Numbered from the stretch's first letter, positions 49,370-60,895 are shown. The stretch: 64,000 nucleotides of DNA from Pseudoips prasinana (GCA_951640165.1 OX621266.1:496001-560000); one strand, 5' to 3'. Notes: generated by a model not told the origin, from the sequence alone. Program-made: numbers and translations.

Positions 49370-52300
49370 TTACATTAATATAGTTGTATTACCCCAGGCT
49401 AAAGTAGATACCTTATCAGCGCATAGCAACCGTTTATCGTCATTACTCGAAAGTGCTACTTTATTTACATCCTGGGTGAATATCTCATGTTTTATAGACC
49501 TAAATAGTTTATTTTTTTTGCGAATGACTTCGCAATTGTACAAAGCATTTTTATAATCTAACATATTTAAACTTGCTGTAACATTTTTTCTTGTGCCTTT
49601 TGATTTTTTTATTGTTTTATTTAAAGTTTTAATACAATACAACTTTGAGCGCAGTCCTACGAACTCTTGGATAATTTTACCACCCATTTCATCCTTAAAC
49701 AGACCTGGAATCTTCTTATTAATAATTGGCAGGTTAAATTCGTTATTCAAATCGTAGTTGCTTGTGTCAAAATATTTTAGAAAACTGACCTTTAAATCTT
49801 TATACACGTCATTACTCTGTACATCATAAACAAGACTATCTGTGTCAGTATAGCACAATTCAATTCGGTTACCATAAAATGGTTTTATAATAGAATAGTG
49901 GAAATCATACATGTGAGTCTTAGATAGTTCTAATACTGTAAACCCTATGTATATCGGTTTATTAAGAACAATATGCGAAGGTTTCATTTGAATTGCTACT
50001 AGATCATCAGAAAATACAGAGGCGCTGTGAAAATATGGGCTGGCTATTAATTTTTCAGCACAAATAGTCTTTTTGGTTTTATTGCTTAAATCACACCACT
50101 TGTTCACTAACTTCACATCTATTCGATTTTCATTATTTTCTAACGTCTTTCCAAAGATACTATTGTTTAATAATTTGAAAAAATCTTGTTCAAACGTTGA
50201 CTCTGCTTTTTGTCGTAACTGAGTATTAATATCAATATATTGCTTTAAAAAACAACTTTGCTTAAATGTAATAGCACGGTGGATTTTTCTCAATACTAAA
50301 CCATGCTGTAAGCATTTTTTTAAATGTACATAATGAATAACATAGTGATATTTATCATACAAATTGGGTATTAGTTTTCTATTCTTACCACCAGGTGGTA
50401 AACATTTTTCTGGACAAAATGGAAAGTCATTGTGTTCAATGTGCAAATTCTTTGGATATATTAGATCTACTTCAAGAATGTAACCATTTTCCGCAGTATC
50501 ACTAATGTCAGTTAAGTTTAATTTTAAAAGTTCTATTTCTTGACTATTCATTAATCTGAAGTCAGAATAGGGTAGGGATTGACACATGCTATAGCCGTAT
50601 GAATTGTTACAGTCTAAATAAATGATAAACGAATCTGGATGGGATGGATCATAGGTATCTAAATATTTATTATTGGCTTTAATGTGCCTTTTGGAGCACA
50701 TACAAACACCACCACGAATACCTTTTTGTATCATTCTAAAAATTTCAACATCACTTATCAATTCTAATTGAACTCCGGTTTTTAAAAGCATTGCATCAAA
50801 AGATAAACTTGGTGCTGTAAGATAAAATGCGGGATCCAGATTATAGTGTCGTTTACAAGTTTTACGAAAATTTTCAAATACATCTGTTAGCAATAGAACG
50901 TCGGTTTTAAGATACAAATCTGTATACATACCCATATTTTGGATATTAAATACAGACCAAACGGACCAAGCATGTGCATAATCTGCGTCGGAAATGGGCT
51001 TATTACTCAAAGAGTTATAAAAGCATTTTTTAGAAGGCAAACACGTATCTTCATAACGTTCCCATTGACACATATAGTCGTACGGATATACCCCTTTACG
51101 GGTAAGTAGGTCAAATTCGCTTTTGTCAGGAAAATAAGATTTTAATTGATGAAACTCTTGTTCTTTCATTGTACTGACCAACTTTTCTAAGCTGGTTCCT
51201 AAAAACTTAAAAGAATCTACAAACCGGACCTGTATGCTTTCCTCGGAGGAAATCGGAATAAACTTTGTAAATGAAATATAGTTTTCTTTTGTTTTAGGTA
51301 TTACTTTAATAGTTCCAGGAGCTCCACCTAATTCTTTTATGAATAGGTGACAATCATAACCAGATAAATTATGAAAAAACACAGGCAAAAATTTAGGTAA
51401 TTTAAATTGTAAGTTACAATAGCTGTGAGCTGCACCGCGATATTTACCTGTTAAATGACAATGATCACGAACTCTATCACCGAACAAGAAGTGCTCGCAA
51501 ATGTGGCATGTTATCGCGTTTTCAAAGTCGCGAGCATTTTCGTCGGTGTAAATCATAGGAACATTATTTTTTAAAATATTATGAATTTTTTGCGCATCTT
51601 TATAGATAGACTTTACAAAATTTGGTACACAATCCGAACCGCGATATGAAACGTAACGATTGTAGCGTTCGTCTATCGCACACGTAATATGATAACCGTA
51701 AGCTACTGGCACGTGTCGCTGACGTGTTACTGTGCTCGCTTTAGTTGGATCAGGGTCACAAGATTCGTACCGTTCAAGCATTGTTTCAAAATCCGCATAT
51801 ATAACAAATGGTACAATTTGCTTTCTATTATAATTTTCAAACTGTATAAAGGAACCCTTTGGAGGTAGTTCAGTGACAATACCCCCACAACTATGCGAAC
51901 TAAGATCATCATTTGAATTAAAAGATATTAAACAATCATCACAAAGGTAAAGTTTACCGTGGTGTTTTGATATTTGACTCTTAACAAGTCGTGGCAAGTC
52001 CTTAATGAAACAGTAATGTGCCAAATAGTCCTTTTCTAAGTAAAGTAAATGAATTACTATTCCTTTCAAAGCTTTTGGGTTGTACAGCGGTCCCGTGACG
52101 ATATTATTTTTTAAACCATAGGTGTAAATACACAAATTAGGGTTATTTAACTCGAACCGCTCAACATCTGAGAAACTTAATGGAAATGATATGTCCTTTA
52201 CATTTAACACGTTTCGAAAATCAGGATAAGATGATACTCTTTCAGTATGACTTTTAGCTGGATATAAAGCGGCAACTACTGACCATAAAAAACAATATTC

Positions 52301-52873
52301 ATCGTTATTGCGTATATTAACGCATGCTTTTTTCGATTTTATAGCAGCAGGCAATTCGGTAAAGCCTGAACCGCTCAAAGGTTGATATTTGTTGACATTG
52401 ACTTCCAAGTGAGAACTGTACAAGAACGTCCATCCACTGTCACGGTCTTGAAATTCTTCTATCTTTTTTGCTTAAGTGTTTTTAACTTGAGACAATAATG
52501 GTATAAATTCATAATTCTGATGCAAAGTGAAATTTTTAGTGGAAAATGATTTCATCTCTTGACAATCATTTTTAACCATCAAAAACATAGCAAAATATTC
52601 GAAATTAACTTTTATACTAGTGTGATCTTTAAGAGACATATTAATTAATGTTTTAATTTTGTCTTGAACAATATTTAAAAATGATTTAGGACAGTAATTC
52701 TCAGACGGATCGGCAACTCTATACGAAGCTATACGATTACGAAAAGCAGCTTGTATTATTTCAACACCTTCGCAAAAATACGAAATATTTTTGTTTTTAT
52801 GATTAGTACTGCGTAGGTGACCTGTCCACTGACTGCGCTCAACGGATGTATTGCAAACAGTACAGAAAGGCAT
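49370..52873 (-). pseudogene. Polinton protein-primed DNA polymerase B, one premature stop
   Basis: 1168 codons in one phase from ATG 52873, broken only by TAA at 52472-52474. N-terminus: C2H2-like zinc finger (CTVCNTSVERSQWTGHLRST). After the stop: DSGWTF, KKACVNIRNNDEYCFLWSVV. Exonuclease: YADFETML, NLSGYDCHLFIKEL, YLKTDVLLLTDVFENF. Polymerase: YLDCNNSYGYSM (A), KLLNNSIFGKTLEN (B), CYTDTDSLVYDV (C). It would replicate the element with a protein primer. All catalytic acids remain. Length and order are normal for Polintons. Confidence 0.93.
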
Positions 52874-53108
52874 TTTTGTGTATTATTATTAATGTGTGTA
52901 GGTATTTTAATTTGTGTATTTTATTATTTAGTCTAATGTCCACGTAAAATAGAGCAAGTTTTAGATTAACAACACAAACAAAAGATACTTACAAATTATT
53001 TATCTTATAGAAGAACATATTACAAACTTATAATTGTAACAGTTAACCTAAACCTAGCCTAGCCTTAAAATAAACTGATAACAAAAATATAAAATAATAA
53101 TTATTATA
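52874..53108. other. Intergenic spacer in the Polinton; no gene
   Basis: AT-rich; likely promoter for the polymerase and 3' end for the spliced gene to its right. Confidence 0.4.
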
Positions 53109-54095
53109 TTATTTTATATTAATGTTATCACTGTAAAAGACGGGCTCCGAGTCTTGAAACATTACATGAGCCCGTCTCATAAATGTCTGCAGCGCGTCCC
53201 ACTGCGGAGTATCCTTATTTAATTGCACTTTAAGTGCCACTAAGGATTTTTTCCACCGATCAAGTGGAGTCGTGGACGCTGCATCGGACTTATTATATAC
53301 TTTTACCTCCACGTAAAAGTCACCCACAACGTTCACCGCCCGCCGCAACTTCCCGTTAGCGACTCGGCTCACGAGAGACGACGTGAGGTCCTCGCTGCCG
53401 GTTGCCGGTGCGCGATACTCGCTATCCTCTAGACCGAAGAGGTCCGAGCTATGTTGTTTTTTACTGTAAAAAATAAAATAATATAAGTACCTTATCATCA
53501 ATTCTATTGCGTAATATTATGTAGTTACCAGTGTGATGAAATACACGCCACAAGCCTAATTCAGTGGCAGATGCTAATATAAGACACATACATAATTATA
53601 TACATAGTAATAATACGTAGAATATAAGAAAACTTGTGTAAAAACTACTTTTTATGACAAATAAATATTACAATAACAGCTCCTTGAAAACGTTCTATCA
53701 AAAAGAACCAATGGAATAAAGATTATGAATCATTGGATTGTGTCTCTGTTTTTAAGTATAAAAATAAATCCACTACTAACGTATAACACTCTTATTGGAA
53801 TAAAATACACAAATACCTAAAGACAAGCAATAATAGAAATTACCTTGGTTTAGATTCCGATTGCGAGGTGGAGGTACTCTCGGAAGCTTTACGCTTGGTT
53901 GATTTCTTTTTTGGCTGCACCTTTGCCGCCTCGGGTGCGCGACGTGTGTATTCTGATTCGGAGTCAGACCTGTAATCGAATACACAACAATTAATTTCAA
54001 ATAAAAAATATCTGTAAAGAAGATTAGAACAATGAACGCTCGACTTATGAAACACAAGGACACTGAAATAACATAATTATTTAAAAAATACTTAC
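53109..54095 (-). CDS. Spliced Polinton gene of unknown function
   Basis: Minus strand. Exon 53844-53969 (126 bases) has acceptor ATTACAG at 53970 and donor AAG|GTAATT at 53843; exon 53109-53463 has acceptor TTTTTTACAG at 53464. The join is in phase (Ser codon split 2+1). The product is Ser/Lys-rich (SDSESEYTRRAP, KKKSTKRKASESTSTSQSES), then a globular part (LVSRVANGKLRRAVNVVGDF, TPQWDALQTFMRRAHVMF). A donor-like TAC|GTAAGT at 54095 marks a further upstream exon, where I could not fix the start. I recognise no domain. Basic composition suggests nuclear location (inference). Confidence 0.55.
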
Positions 54096-54199
54096 GTACA
54101 TTTTATGGAAGTATTCGGTATTCGTAATTGACAATAAACTGTGGAGCTTGTCACTAGAAGACGCTGGAGCGAATGTGAATTTTCATATAAATTAATCGA

Positions 54200-55430
54200 A
54201 TTTAAGTAAAGAAAAATACCATCTCAGCAAATTTAACCTCATTACAAAATTAAACCTTAAATCTTAGCATTACAATTGTATTACTAACTTATGTCAGTTA
54301 CGTCCATTTAAATCATTATATTGATTCCGTCAAATGCAATGTTATCGTGAGAAATGAAATATAAACCAGCATAATATATATTGTTCGACACCGACAAAGG
54401 TGGCGTTAGGTATCTATGATTACTACCAATGACTACTATTTATTTAATTTCTGTATGTTTGTTTATTTAAAAAATAATTACAAGACATCATTATGCACGG
54501 TTTTAAATAATAGATTTTGGTGACACATTATTTAAGTCTGTGAAAAAAATCTGGAACAAATATTCGGTGATTACTTTACTAGACACATTTATATAATTAT
54601 AATACTTAGGGTACTAACGCATGCTGAACGAATTTATTAACTTAATTATTAACTTATTGGAAAAGGGATTGCGATAGGGACTCGAACCTAGAAATTTACA
54701 TAAGCCTATTTGCTACCAGAGCTATTCGCAGAGTCGAACTTAACCTGTACTTTGATCATATAGGGATGACGTCAGCGTCATCAATCAATAAGTTGCATTA
54801 GAGATAATTTATGTGCAGAAAAGTTTTGAACGGATACGTGTACCAAAACTAGTTTATTACGTATGTTGCAGTCAAACTGCAAATATAAAACCATCAACTA
54901 TAATAGAAATATAAGTATAGTATATTAATAAAGTCGTATTTCTAAACAATTGTTTTCTTTTATCCTTTGTAAACCCTTATGTGTGAGAGAGAAATAAATA
55001 AATAATTATTATTAATCACTAGACAAAAAAGTTATGTATTTTATACACATATTTATTTATTGTAACTACAAATTCATAAAGGTCATAATTATTACAATAA
55101 AGTAATTTCCAAGATGAGTGTACCGTACCAAAACTGAAGTACCTATTTTATGAACATAGGAAGTCCTGCATAAGACAAATTTAATCAATGTTTGCAACAA
55201 GCGCAGTGCTTATCTTGCATATTATACAAAGGTTCGCATGGAAATTACACACAACAAAATATGCGCAGCAAGTTATTGCTACTTGCAATTTTGCAGTTTT
55301 GCAGACTAAAGGCTCATTTACACCCACTCGTAACAGTTGCCTGATCAGTACAAGACGTGACGTGACGTGACGTGACTTGTTCATTAACGTGTAAGTAGTG
55401 TCGTCTGGGTGAATGTATTAAATAAAATTT
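54200..55430. other. Right non-coding arm of the Polinton
   Basis: AT-rich. Only a short pentanucleotide run (four units of GACGT) at 55354-55373 stands out. Short frames at 55181-55520 have no support. Confidence 0.5.
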
Positions 55431-56000
55431 CGGATGTCCTCGGTACCAATCTGGTCGCATAAACTGAGTATGCGTTGAACTTTGTGGTAATGCGCTATCT
55501 CTAACTTTGTGGAGAGACATGAAGTTTAGTTTAATGTATGCGGTAACCTAAAATTCAGATGTCCTCGGTACCAATCTGGTCGCATAATCTGAGTGTGCGT
55601 TGAACCTCTGTGGTAAGGCGCTATCTCTAACTTTGTGGAGAGACATGAGACAATCTGTCCTGGAGTTTAGGTCATCGGTTCAGACAGCCGACACATTTAC
55701 TTGTTTAATAAACGTGTAAATTTCATCTATATGAAACGAAATAAAATTAAAATTTCGGATGTCTAGCCACGGGAAATAGAATGTGTGTGCACCTATGGGT
55801 ATGCGCTATTTCTTACTTTTGTGGAGAGGCATAGTGACAATCTGTCCCAAGTTTTATTTTAATATATACGATATCCTAAATTTCAGATGTCCTCGGTACC
55901 AATCTGGTCGCATAAACTGAGTGTGCGTTGAACCTCTGTGGTAAGGCGCTATCTCTAACTTTGTGGAGAGACATGAGGCAATCTGTCCTGAAGTTTAGCT
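55430..56000 (+). repeat. Subterminal direct repeats of the Polinton right end
   Basis: Four copies of a roughly 90-bp unit starting near 55431, 55556, 55757 (diverged) and 55883. Shared text: TCCTCGGTACCAATCTGGTC, GCATAA(A/T)CTGAGT(A/G)TGCGTTG, GCGCTATCTCTAACTTTGTG and GGAGAGACATGA. Copies 1, 2 and 4 are nearly identical. No counterpart is visible at the left end. They might bind a transposition or replication protein. Confidence 0.85.
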
Positions 56001-56062
56001 TACCACGTTTCATGTAGATTTAAATAAGGAATACATTCAGTTATTACTCTTTAGTAGAAGTA

Positions 56063-56306
56063 ATAATTTCGGGTCTTAAAAGTGGTGAAATGTGTAGTGA
56101 AACTATGAAAGAATGACAGTAAAGTAGTGTAGTGAAACCGAGTTTAAACCGTAGATCTGCTTTTGTTAATCGAGGTAAGTGGTTGATATGTAGAGCTAGT
56201 TATAGTAGTATATTATTGGGCATTCTACCACACCGAGAGTGACGAAGGCGAACGAAGTGAGCCGGAGGAACGGCAGGTGGGGTAGAATGCCCAATAATAT
56301 ACTACT
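56063..56306. repeat. Right terminal inverted repeat of the Polinton
   Basis: Reverse complement of the left repeat, with an insertion of about 40-60 bases. Ends ATGCCCAATAATATACTACT. It too is palindromic: 56204-56233 and 56276-56306 are inverted copies of the terminal motif. Confidence 0.9.
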
Positions 56307-56312
56307 CATGGC
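56307..56312. repeat. Right 6-bp target duplication of the Polinton (CATGGC)
   Basis: Exact repeat of 40499-40504, directly outside the terminal repeat. Confidence 0.95.
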
Positions 56313-56345
56313 TAATTGGGATTTCTCGCTCCATGGTTTTCTTTG

Positions 56346-57539
56346 TCACAGAGCCTGGGAAGCGTCTAGTGTCTCTTCTCCAGAGTCTGTTAGTGTCCCG
56401 TCAGCTTTCCTGATAACGGATAATGGGTTCACTCTGGCAGTGGCCAGGGCTTTCGTGAGTCTCATACATTGTGGAATGCTGCCTATTTCCTGGCAGTGAT
56501 TCCTCCATGCACGCCTTTTTGCCTTTCTGACGGCTTTGTTATATTCTGTGAGCTGTCTAGCATACAGTTCAAAGTTTTTTGTGGCTTTGGCTAGATTGAA
56601 TATTACCCTAGTTTCCTTCTTGAGCCTAATTAGCTCAGGTGTCCACCAGGGTATTCTCTTAGCCTTGGCCGTTTTCTCAGGACAGTTGTCTCTCCATGCT
56701 TTCGAATTTGTTTGAACAATTCGTTCTGCCTCAAATTCTATGTCTATGGCTGAATTGAGCTTACCTTTCGGATCACCTAGTTCTACCTTCAAGTCCCTTA
56801 AGTACATGGGCCAGTTAGTGTGTCTAGGGTTGCGTCGTTGTACAGACTCCCTTTTTATTCGTGTTCTGTACTTGAAGCAAATGTACCTATGGTCCGATAG
56901 GGATATCTCATTAGGTACATTCCATTCTTCTATTAGGTTGCTGGCTCTAGTCGTTGCTAGGGTTATGTCGATAACTTCAGCTCTCTTTGCGTTAACAAAT
57001 GTTGGCCTGTTACCAGAATTAATTAATTGGAGCGGTGAACTTACCAGATAGTCCAGTAGTTTCTCTCCTCTCTTGTTTATGTTTGTGCTGCCCCAAATGA
57101 TGTGGTGTGCATTCGCGTCGCAGCCGATTATGAGATCTACATCATTTGCATTGCAATTGTTCACGAGTTCCCTTAACTTCGGAGAAGTTGGTTCTTCTGC
57201 TTCATAGGGTAGGTAGGCAGAGGCTATACAAATAGTCCTCCGACCTACCCCCTCTTTTAGTATGATTTTGACAGCTGTCAGTTCTCTGTAACAGAAATTG
57301 TGTAAGGGTATTGTATCTAAGTCATTTTTGACGTAGATGCATGCCCTCACATTATTATCAGAACGGTGTTGATATATTATACCTCCCGTCCCGCTTAGTC
57401 CTTTGATTTGGCCCTTGTATAAGTAGGGTTCCTGTATTATTGCTACATCATATTTGTCCATTATAAGTTCGCGTGCCAGAAGGGCAGTCGCAGCCTTATT
57501 ATGTTGTAGATTGATCTGTACAAACCTTAAGCTAGCCAT
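56346..57539 (-). pseudogene. LINE C ORF2: endonuclease part
   Basis: I take ATG 57539 as the start (MASLRFVQINLQHNKAATAL), 16 bases after the ORF1 stop; the longer frame to 57722 overlaps ORF1. APE-type endonuclease: VAIIQEPYLYKGQ, LIIGCDANAHHIIWGS, LSDHRYICF (catalytic). It ends with linker and early RT region (IPWWTPELIRLKKET). A TGA at 56346 results from a frameshift shortly before the Polinton border, after which the phase is restored to S-H-E at the join. Confidence 0.85.
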
Positions 57540-57555
57540 TTGAGTTGGTCTAGTC

Positions 57556-58794
57556 TTAGTGGTCCTCTTCAGACCCTTCCATTTCCTCGCAGGTGAGGGT
57601 GTCCCCGTCCAGTCGGAGCCCGTCCAGATCACTGAGGCCACCCATTGAGGTAGCTGGTGATAGGGTGCCCTCGGTCTCGCGGTATGCCTCAGTGTTGGCT
57701 GACTCCTTCCGGTCGGAGCCACCCGGTTCGCCTACGATGGGATCTTTTTGAGACGACGTCGCCGCTTCCCCTGGGGTCGCACTGTTGTCGGCTCTCGTCT
57801 CATTTTCCTTTTTCTCCCCGTCGTCTAGGAGTTTGAAGTGGCTGTCTCCCAGCCCTGTGTGCAGCTTATATCCCGCTGCCTTTATATGTTCTGCCGAGGC
57901 TTTGTCCATCGGGACAATGCGCCGAGTGTACATTGCCTCGACATTCGCATGTACCACTTTCCATTCGTCAGTACGAAGGGATGGGTTCATTCTCTGTGTC
58001 ATCTTGAGCAGCCGCTCTGAGGTGACACTGCTTACGGTTTTGGACCTCCATGCCATCCTGATTGGCTTAGGAAGGTCCTTGGCGTCAATCACTTTAAGTG
58101 GAGTGCCATCAACAGTTTTTCCGTTGACGCACTTAAGCCACTGCACTGCCTCAGGTCCATCACATATAATGTGAACGGCCCCAGCAATCATGTTGCCCAC
58201 GGAGAATCTCGGCGCGGGGTCAGGTGTCTCCTCTAAAAGGTCCCACAATAGGACTTTTAGAGGATCTAGAGATTTGGGATCCAGCTTCTCCTCCGGGTAG
58301 TTCGCATTAACGATGACCATCCGGGTCCCAGTTAGGGCGTCTTTGTAAGACCCCTGGGTTTTTGCCCTCTTTGGTATATTATGCGTGCCCGGGCTCTCGT
58401 TACTGATTTCTCTCTCTCTCTTTTGAAGTCCTCCTGATGGAGTTCCTCCCTGAGCCGCATCTTGCCTCTCTATAGCTTTGCGGCGTTTTTGAGCGCCGCT
58501 AAGCTTCCTTTTCCCCCTAAGCGCGCCCCCTGGTGCCGGTCGCTCGGAAGCTATCCCGCCGTCAGAGCCGCCCGCCGATGTGCCCGGTACGGGTGTCATT
58601 CGGGGTGGTACGCTCTGCCTGCTGGAGCTGCCTTCGCCCGGTCCCAAGGATTTTCCGCTATGGGACGGATTGGCGGGTTTGCCAGTTTCATCCACCGGCC
58701 GCCCAGTGACATCCCGTCGCCGGATCTGAGTCCCTTTACCGGGTATCTCAGCTCCAGCAGCAGGGGCCTGCCCGGGTACGCCAGTGTTTGTCAC
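57556..58794 (-). CDS. LINE C ORF1 (Gag-like with DUF4780-like domain)
   Basis: 412 codons, uninterrupted. Residues 1-145 are low-complexity, rich in Gly, Pro, Ser and Arg (SGAQKRRKAIERQ). Residues about 155-330 form a folded part: RMVIVNANYPEEKLDP, LLWDLLEETPDPAPRFSVGN, MAWRSKTVSSVTSERLLKMT, then MNPSLRTDEWKVVHAN, which resembles DUF4780 found in insect retroelement proteins. No CCHC knuckle. The C-terminal tail is acidic. It would bind RNA in the retrotransposition complex. Richer in GC than its surroundings. Confidence 0.78.
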   Translation of the reverse strand: MTNTGVPGQAPAAGAEIPGKGTQIRRRDVTGRPVDETGKPANPSHSGKSLGPGEGSSSRQSVPPRMTPVPGTSAGGSDGGIASERPAPGGALRGKRKLSGAQKRRKAIERQDAAQGGTPSGGLQKREREISNESPGTHNIPKRAKTQGSYKDALTGTRMVIVNANYPEEKLDPKSLDPLKVLLWDLLEETPDPAPRFSVGNMIAGAVHIICDGPEAVQWLKCVNGKTVDGTPLKVIDAKDLPKPIRMAWRSKTVSSVTSERLLKMTQRMNPSLRTDEWKVVHANVEAMYTRRIVPMDKASAEHIKAAGYKLHTGLGDSHFKLLDDGEKKENETRADNSATPGEAATSSQKDPIVGEPGGSDRKESANTEAYRETEGTLSPATSMGGLSDLDGLRLDGDTLTCEEMEGSEEDH

Positions 58795-58918
58795 GGCTTC
58801 CCTCGGTTGTTTTCTTTATCTCCTCGATTATATTTGGATTTCGTCAAACCTAGCTCCCCACCCTCCATCGAGCCCTCAACTGGGGATGCTTTCAAGCACC
58901 AGGGCTACTAGGCTGATA

Positions 58919-59479
58919 TAGTGCCGAACCAGAAAAAGGGGAAAGAGAAAATAAAATATACTAATACATAAGATTATATGTATTAGTATATTTCACACAT
59001 TCCATTTGCTTCGTGATAGAATAAAGGAAATGGAAGATATATATCGCAGATTCAGATGGATTAGAATCGACGTCCACGAGGTCCGTGTCCGCCATGTTGT
59101 ATTTTTAAAATCGATCAGTGCGCACACCCGGCGCAGGCGACGGTACTAGAACAAGTGTCAAGTCCAATCGCACTACTGACAGATATTAGTGCATTGACAA
59201 CGTCAAATGTCAACCCTTCAAATCACGATGACACGTACAACAGTGTTGCCACTCCATTATTATGATATCCATGATTTACTAGTGTTGCCACTTCATTCTT
59301 ATAGAATCGTGCATAGATTATTTATTATTCTCCGACACGGCCATTCTGATAATCAACGCGCATTTGCGTTGTCACTTACTAAGCACACGGTTCTTAGGTT
59401 TAACTCAAGCGTCAATTCGCTCATCGTCTATACGGTTCCAACAAGGCACCACCACTTCCAACATGAACTCAAACTTTCA
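58919..59479. other. Non-coding stretch with a 17-bp perfect hairpin
   Basis: Perfect inverted repeat: 58954-58970 (AAATATACTAATACATA) and 58977-58993 with a 6-base loop, next to the 5' end of LINE C. No gene is visible. A 94-codon frame at 59207-59491 has no support. Confidence 0.55.
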
Positions 59480-60120
59480 GCAAAGCGTTGAAGCTTTCAG
59501 CATAAAATGCAACACATAGCAACGCGTTGAAGCTTTCAGCATAAACTGCAACACACAGCAAAGCGTTACAGCTTTCAGCAATTATTCAATTACTCGGCAA
59601 AGCGTTACAGCTTTCAGCATTAATTTAGGCACTCAGCAAAGAGTTATAGCTTACAGAATTTATTTAGACACACAGCAAAGCGTTATAGCTTTCAGCATTT
59701 ATTTAGAGACACAGCAAAGCGTTATAGCTTTCAGCATTTATTTAGACATACAGCAAAGCGTTATAGCTTTCAGCATTTAGACACACAGCAAAGCGTTATA
59801 GCTTTCAGCATATAGACTCACAGCAAAGCGTTGAAGCTTTCAACATAAACTGCAACACGCAGCAAAGCGTTGAAGCTTTCATCATAAACTGCAATACACA
59901 GCAAAGCGTTGAAGCTTTCTACATAAACTGCAACACACAGCAAAGCGTTAAAGCTTTCAGCAAAAGTTCAATTACTCGGCAAAGCGTTACAGCTTTCAGC
60001 ATTGCTCAGAGGCAGCACTTAAAACACGCTGCAAAGCGTGATGGCTTTCAGCAGGACATCAGGACAAAGCAATAAGGCTTTCGATCCACCCTTCAATAAA
60101 GCGTAGTAGTTTTCAGTTCA
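59480..60120 (-). repeat. 39-bp minisatellite, about 17 units
   Basis: Units start AAAGCGTTGAAGCTTTCAGC (plus-strand) with ATAAACTGCAACACACAGC or ATTTATTTAGACACACAGC endings; lengths are 33-52, mostly 39. Three sub-types (TTGAAG, TTATAG, TTACAG) alternate in blocks. It lies in the 3' part of a decayed gypsy element (minus strand) just beyond the integrase. The core is shared with 60946-61136. Confidence 0.9.
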
Positions 60121-60330
60121 AATAAAACATTTTATCAATCAGCAATGAACTTAAGTCTTTTATTAACACAGGTTTACGTTCAACAAAACAATGTAATTAT
60201 CGTTTCAACTCAAACAATGATCATGATTCAAAACAGTAATTCAATCTAAATTACTAATTACACCAAATTAGAATACCAAATTAATCAATACAATTTGTTC
60301 GATAATTAAATAAAACTATTCAATTATGGG
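60121..60330 (-). other. Gypsy 3' untranslated stretch
   Basis: AT-rich, between the integrase stop and the minisatellite. No gene; a similar AT-rich stretch lies at 61190-61320 in the second copy. Confidence 0.4.
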
Positions 60331-60895
60331 TTCTACAGGATCAAGAAATTCTGCCAATTCAGGTAAACTAGCTGGATATTTACGTAGTCGTTCATGGCAC
60401 ACATATTGGGCCCGTCCCCCAGATACTGGTTCCAACCTATAACGCTCATTGGAACACACTTTAGCTACCCTGTAAGGGGCTTTTCTCTATACTCTTACTT
60501 ACAGTACAATTCAAAACGAGTTTTACTTTGCCTAAGACGGACTTCCAGGATTCATTTTTATAATTTTCGGCCACTGTAAAACAATTTGTCAAGGTGGACA
60601 TCATTCGCTCCACCCGTCCATTAGCTCGGCTAACACCACTGGCAATCTCATGGAACTCAATGGCTCAACCTCGGTATAAATCCTGAAAGTCTTGACCAGT
60701 AAAAGATGTACCTTGATCAGAGAGAATTCGTTTCGGGGTTCTAAATATGTGGACAAAGCTACGTAGTGCCTCGCAAGCAGAGTGTTAAATCTTTGACACA
60801 CATTAACTGACAAAATTTTGTAAAAGCATCTACGATTACTATCACATACTCCTTAGAGGTCTTGCTACAAGTTCGAAAATTATAGGTAAGTGCGC
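60331..60895 (-). pseudogene. Ty3/gypsy integrase remnant, copy 1
   Basis: Minus-strand frames, with shifts, carry IVIVDAFTKF (D), RILSDQGTSFTGQDF (D), EIASGVSRANGRVERMMSTL (E), NCFTVAENYKNESWKSVLGK and the C-terminal YRVAKVCSNERYRLEPVSGG. The three acidic residues of the integrase core are all visible, but stops and frameshifts break the gene. It would insert the element. Confidence 0.75.

Larger units (their letters stand above)
40505..56306. mobile_element. Polinton/Maverick DNA transposon (15.8 kb)
   Basis: Defined by inverted terminal repeats, a 6-bp duplication and the full Polinton gene set: packaging ATPase, integrase, adenain-type protease, penton, major capsid protein and protein-primed DNA polymerase B. 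Plus-strand genes fill 40832-47549; minus-strand genes occupy 48352-54200. It is a self-synthesising transposon or integrated virus relative. The major capsid gene, the polymerase and the phospholipase-like gene carry disabling changes, and most other frames are open, so loss of function is recent. Confidence 0.96.
38019..58918 (-). mobile_element. LINE C (LOA/I-like, RNase H-bearing), split by the Polinton
   Basis: Pieces 56307-58918 and 38019-40504, minus strand. Its 3' end is a tail of GATAA units (plus strand TATCTTATCTTATC at 38019). The order is ORF1, endonuclease, RT, RNase H and C-terminal zinc knuckle. The Polinton lies between the endonuclease and RT parts of ORF2 and duplicates CATGGC. 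LINE C has several lesions of its own (below), so it was dead or decays in parallel. Presence of RNase H puts it with I or LOA clades rather than CR1/Jockey. Confidence 0.82.

Noticed and set aside
59480..60120. CRISPR-like regular repeat array
   Set aside because: Units are contiguous with no unique spacers, in an animal genome; it is a minisatellite.
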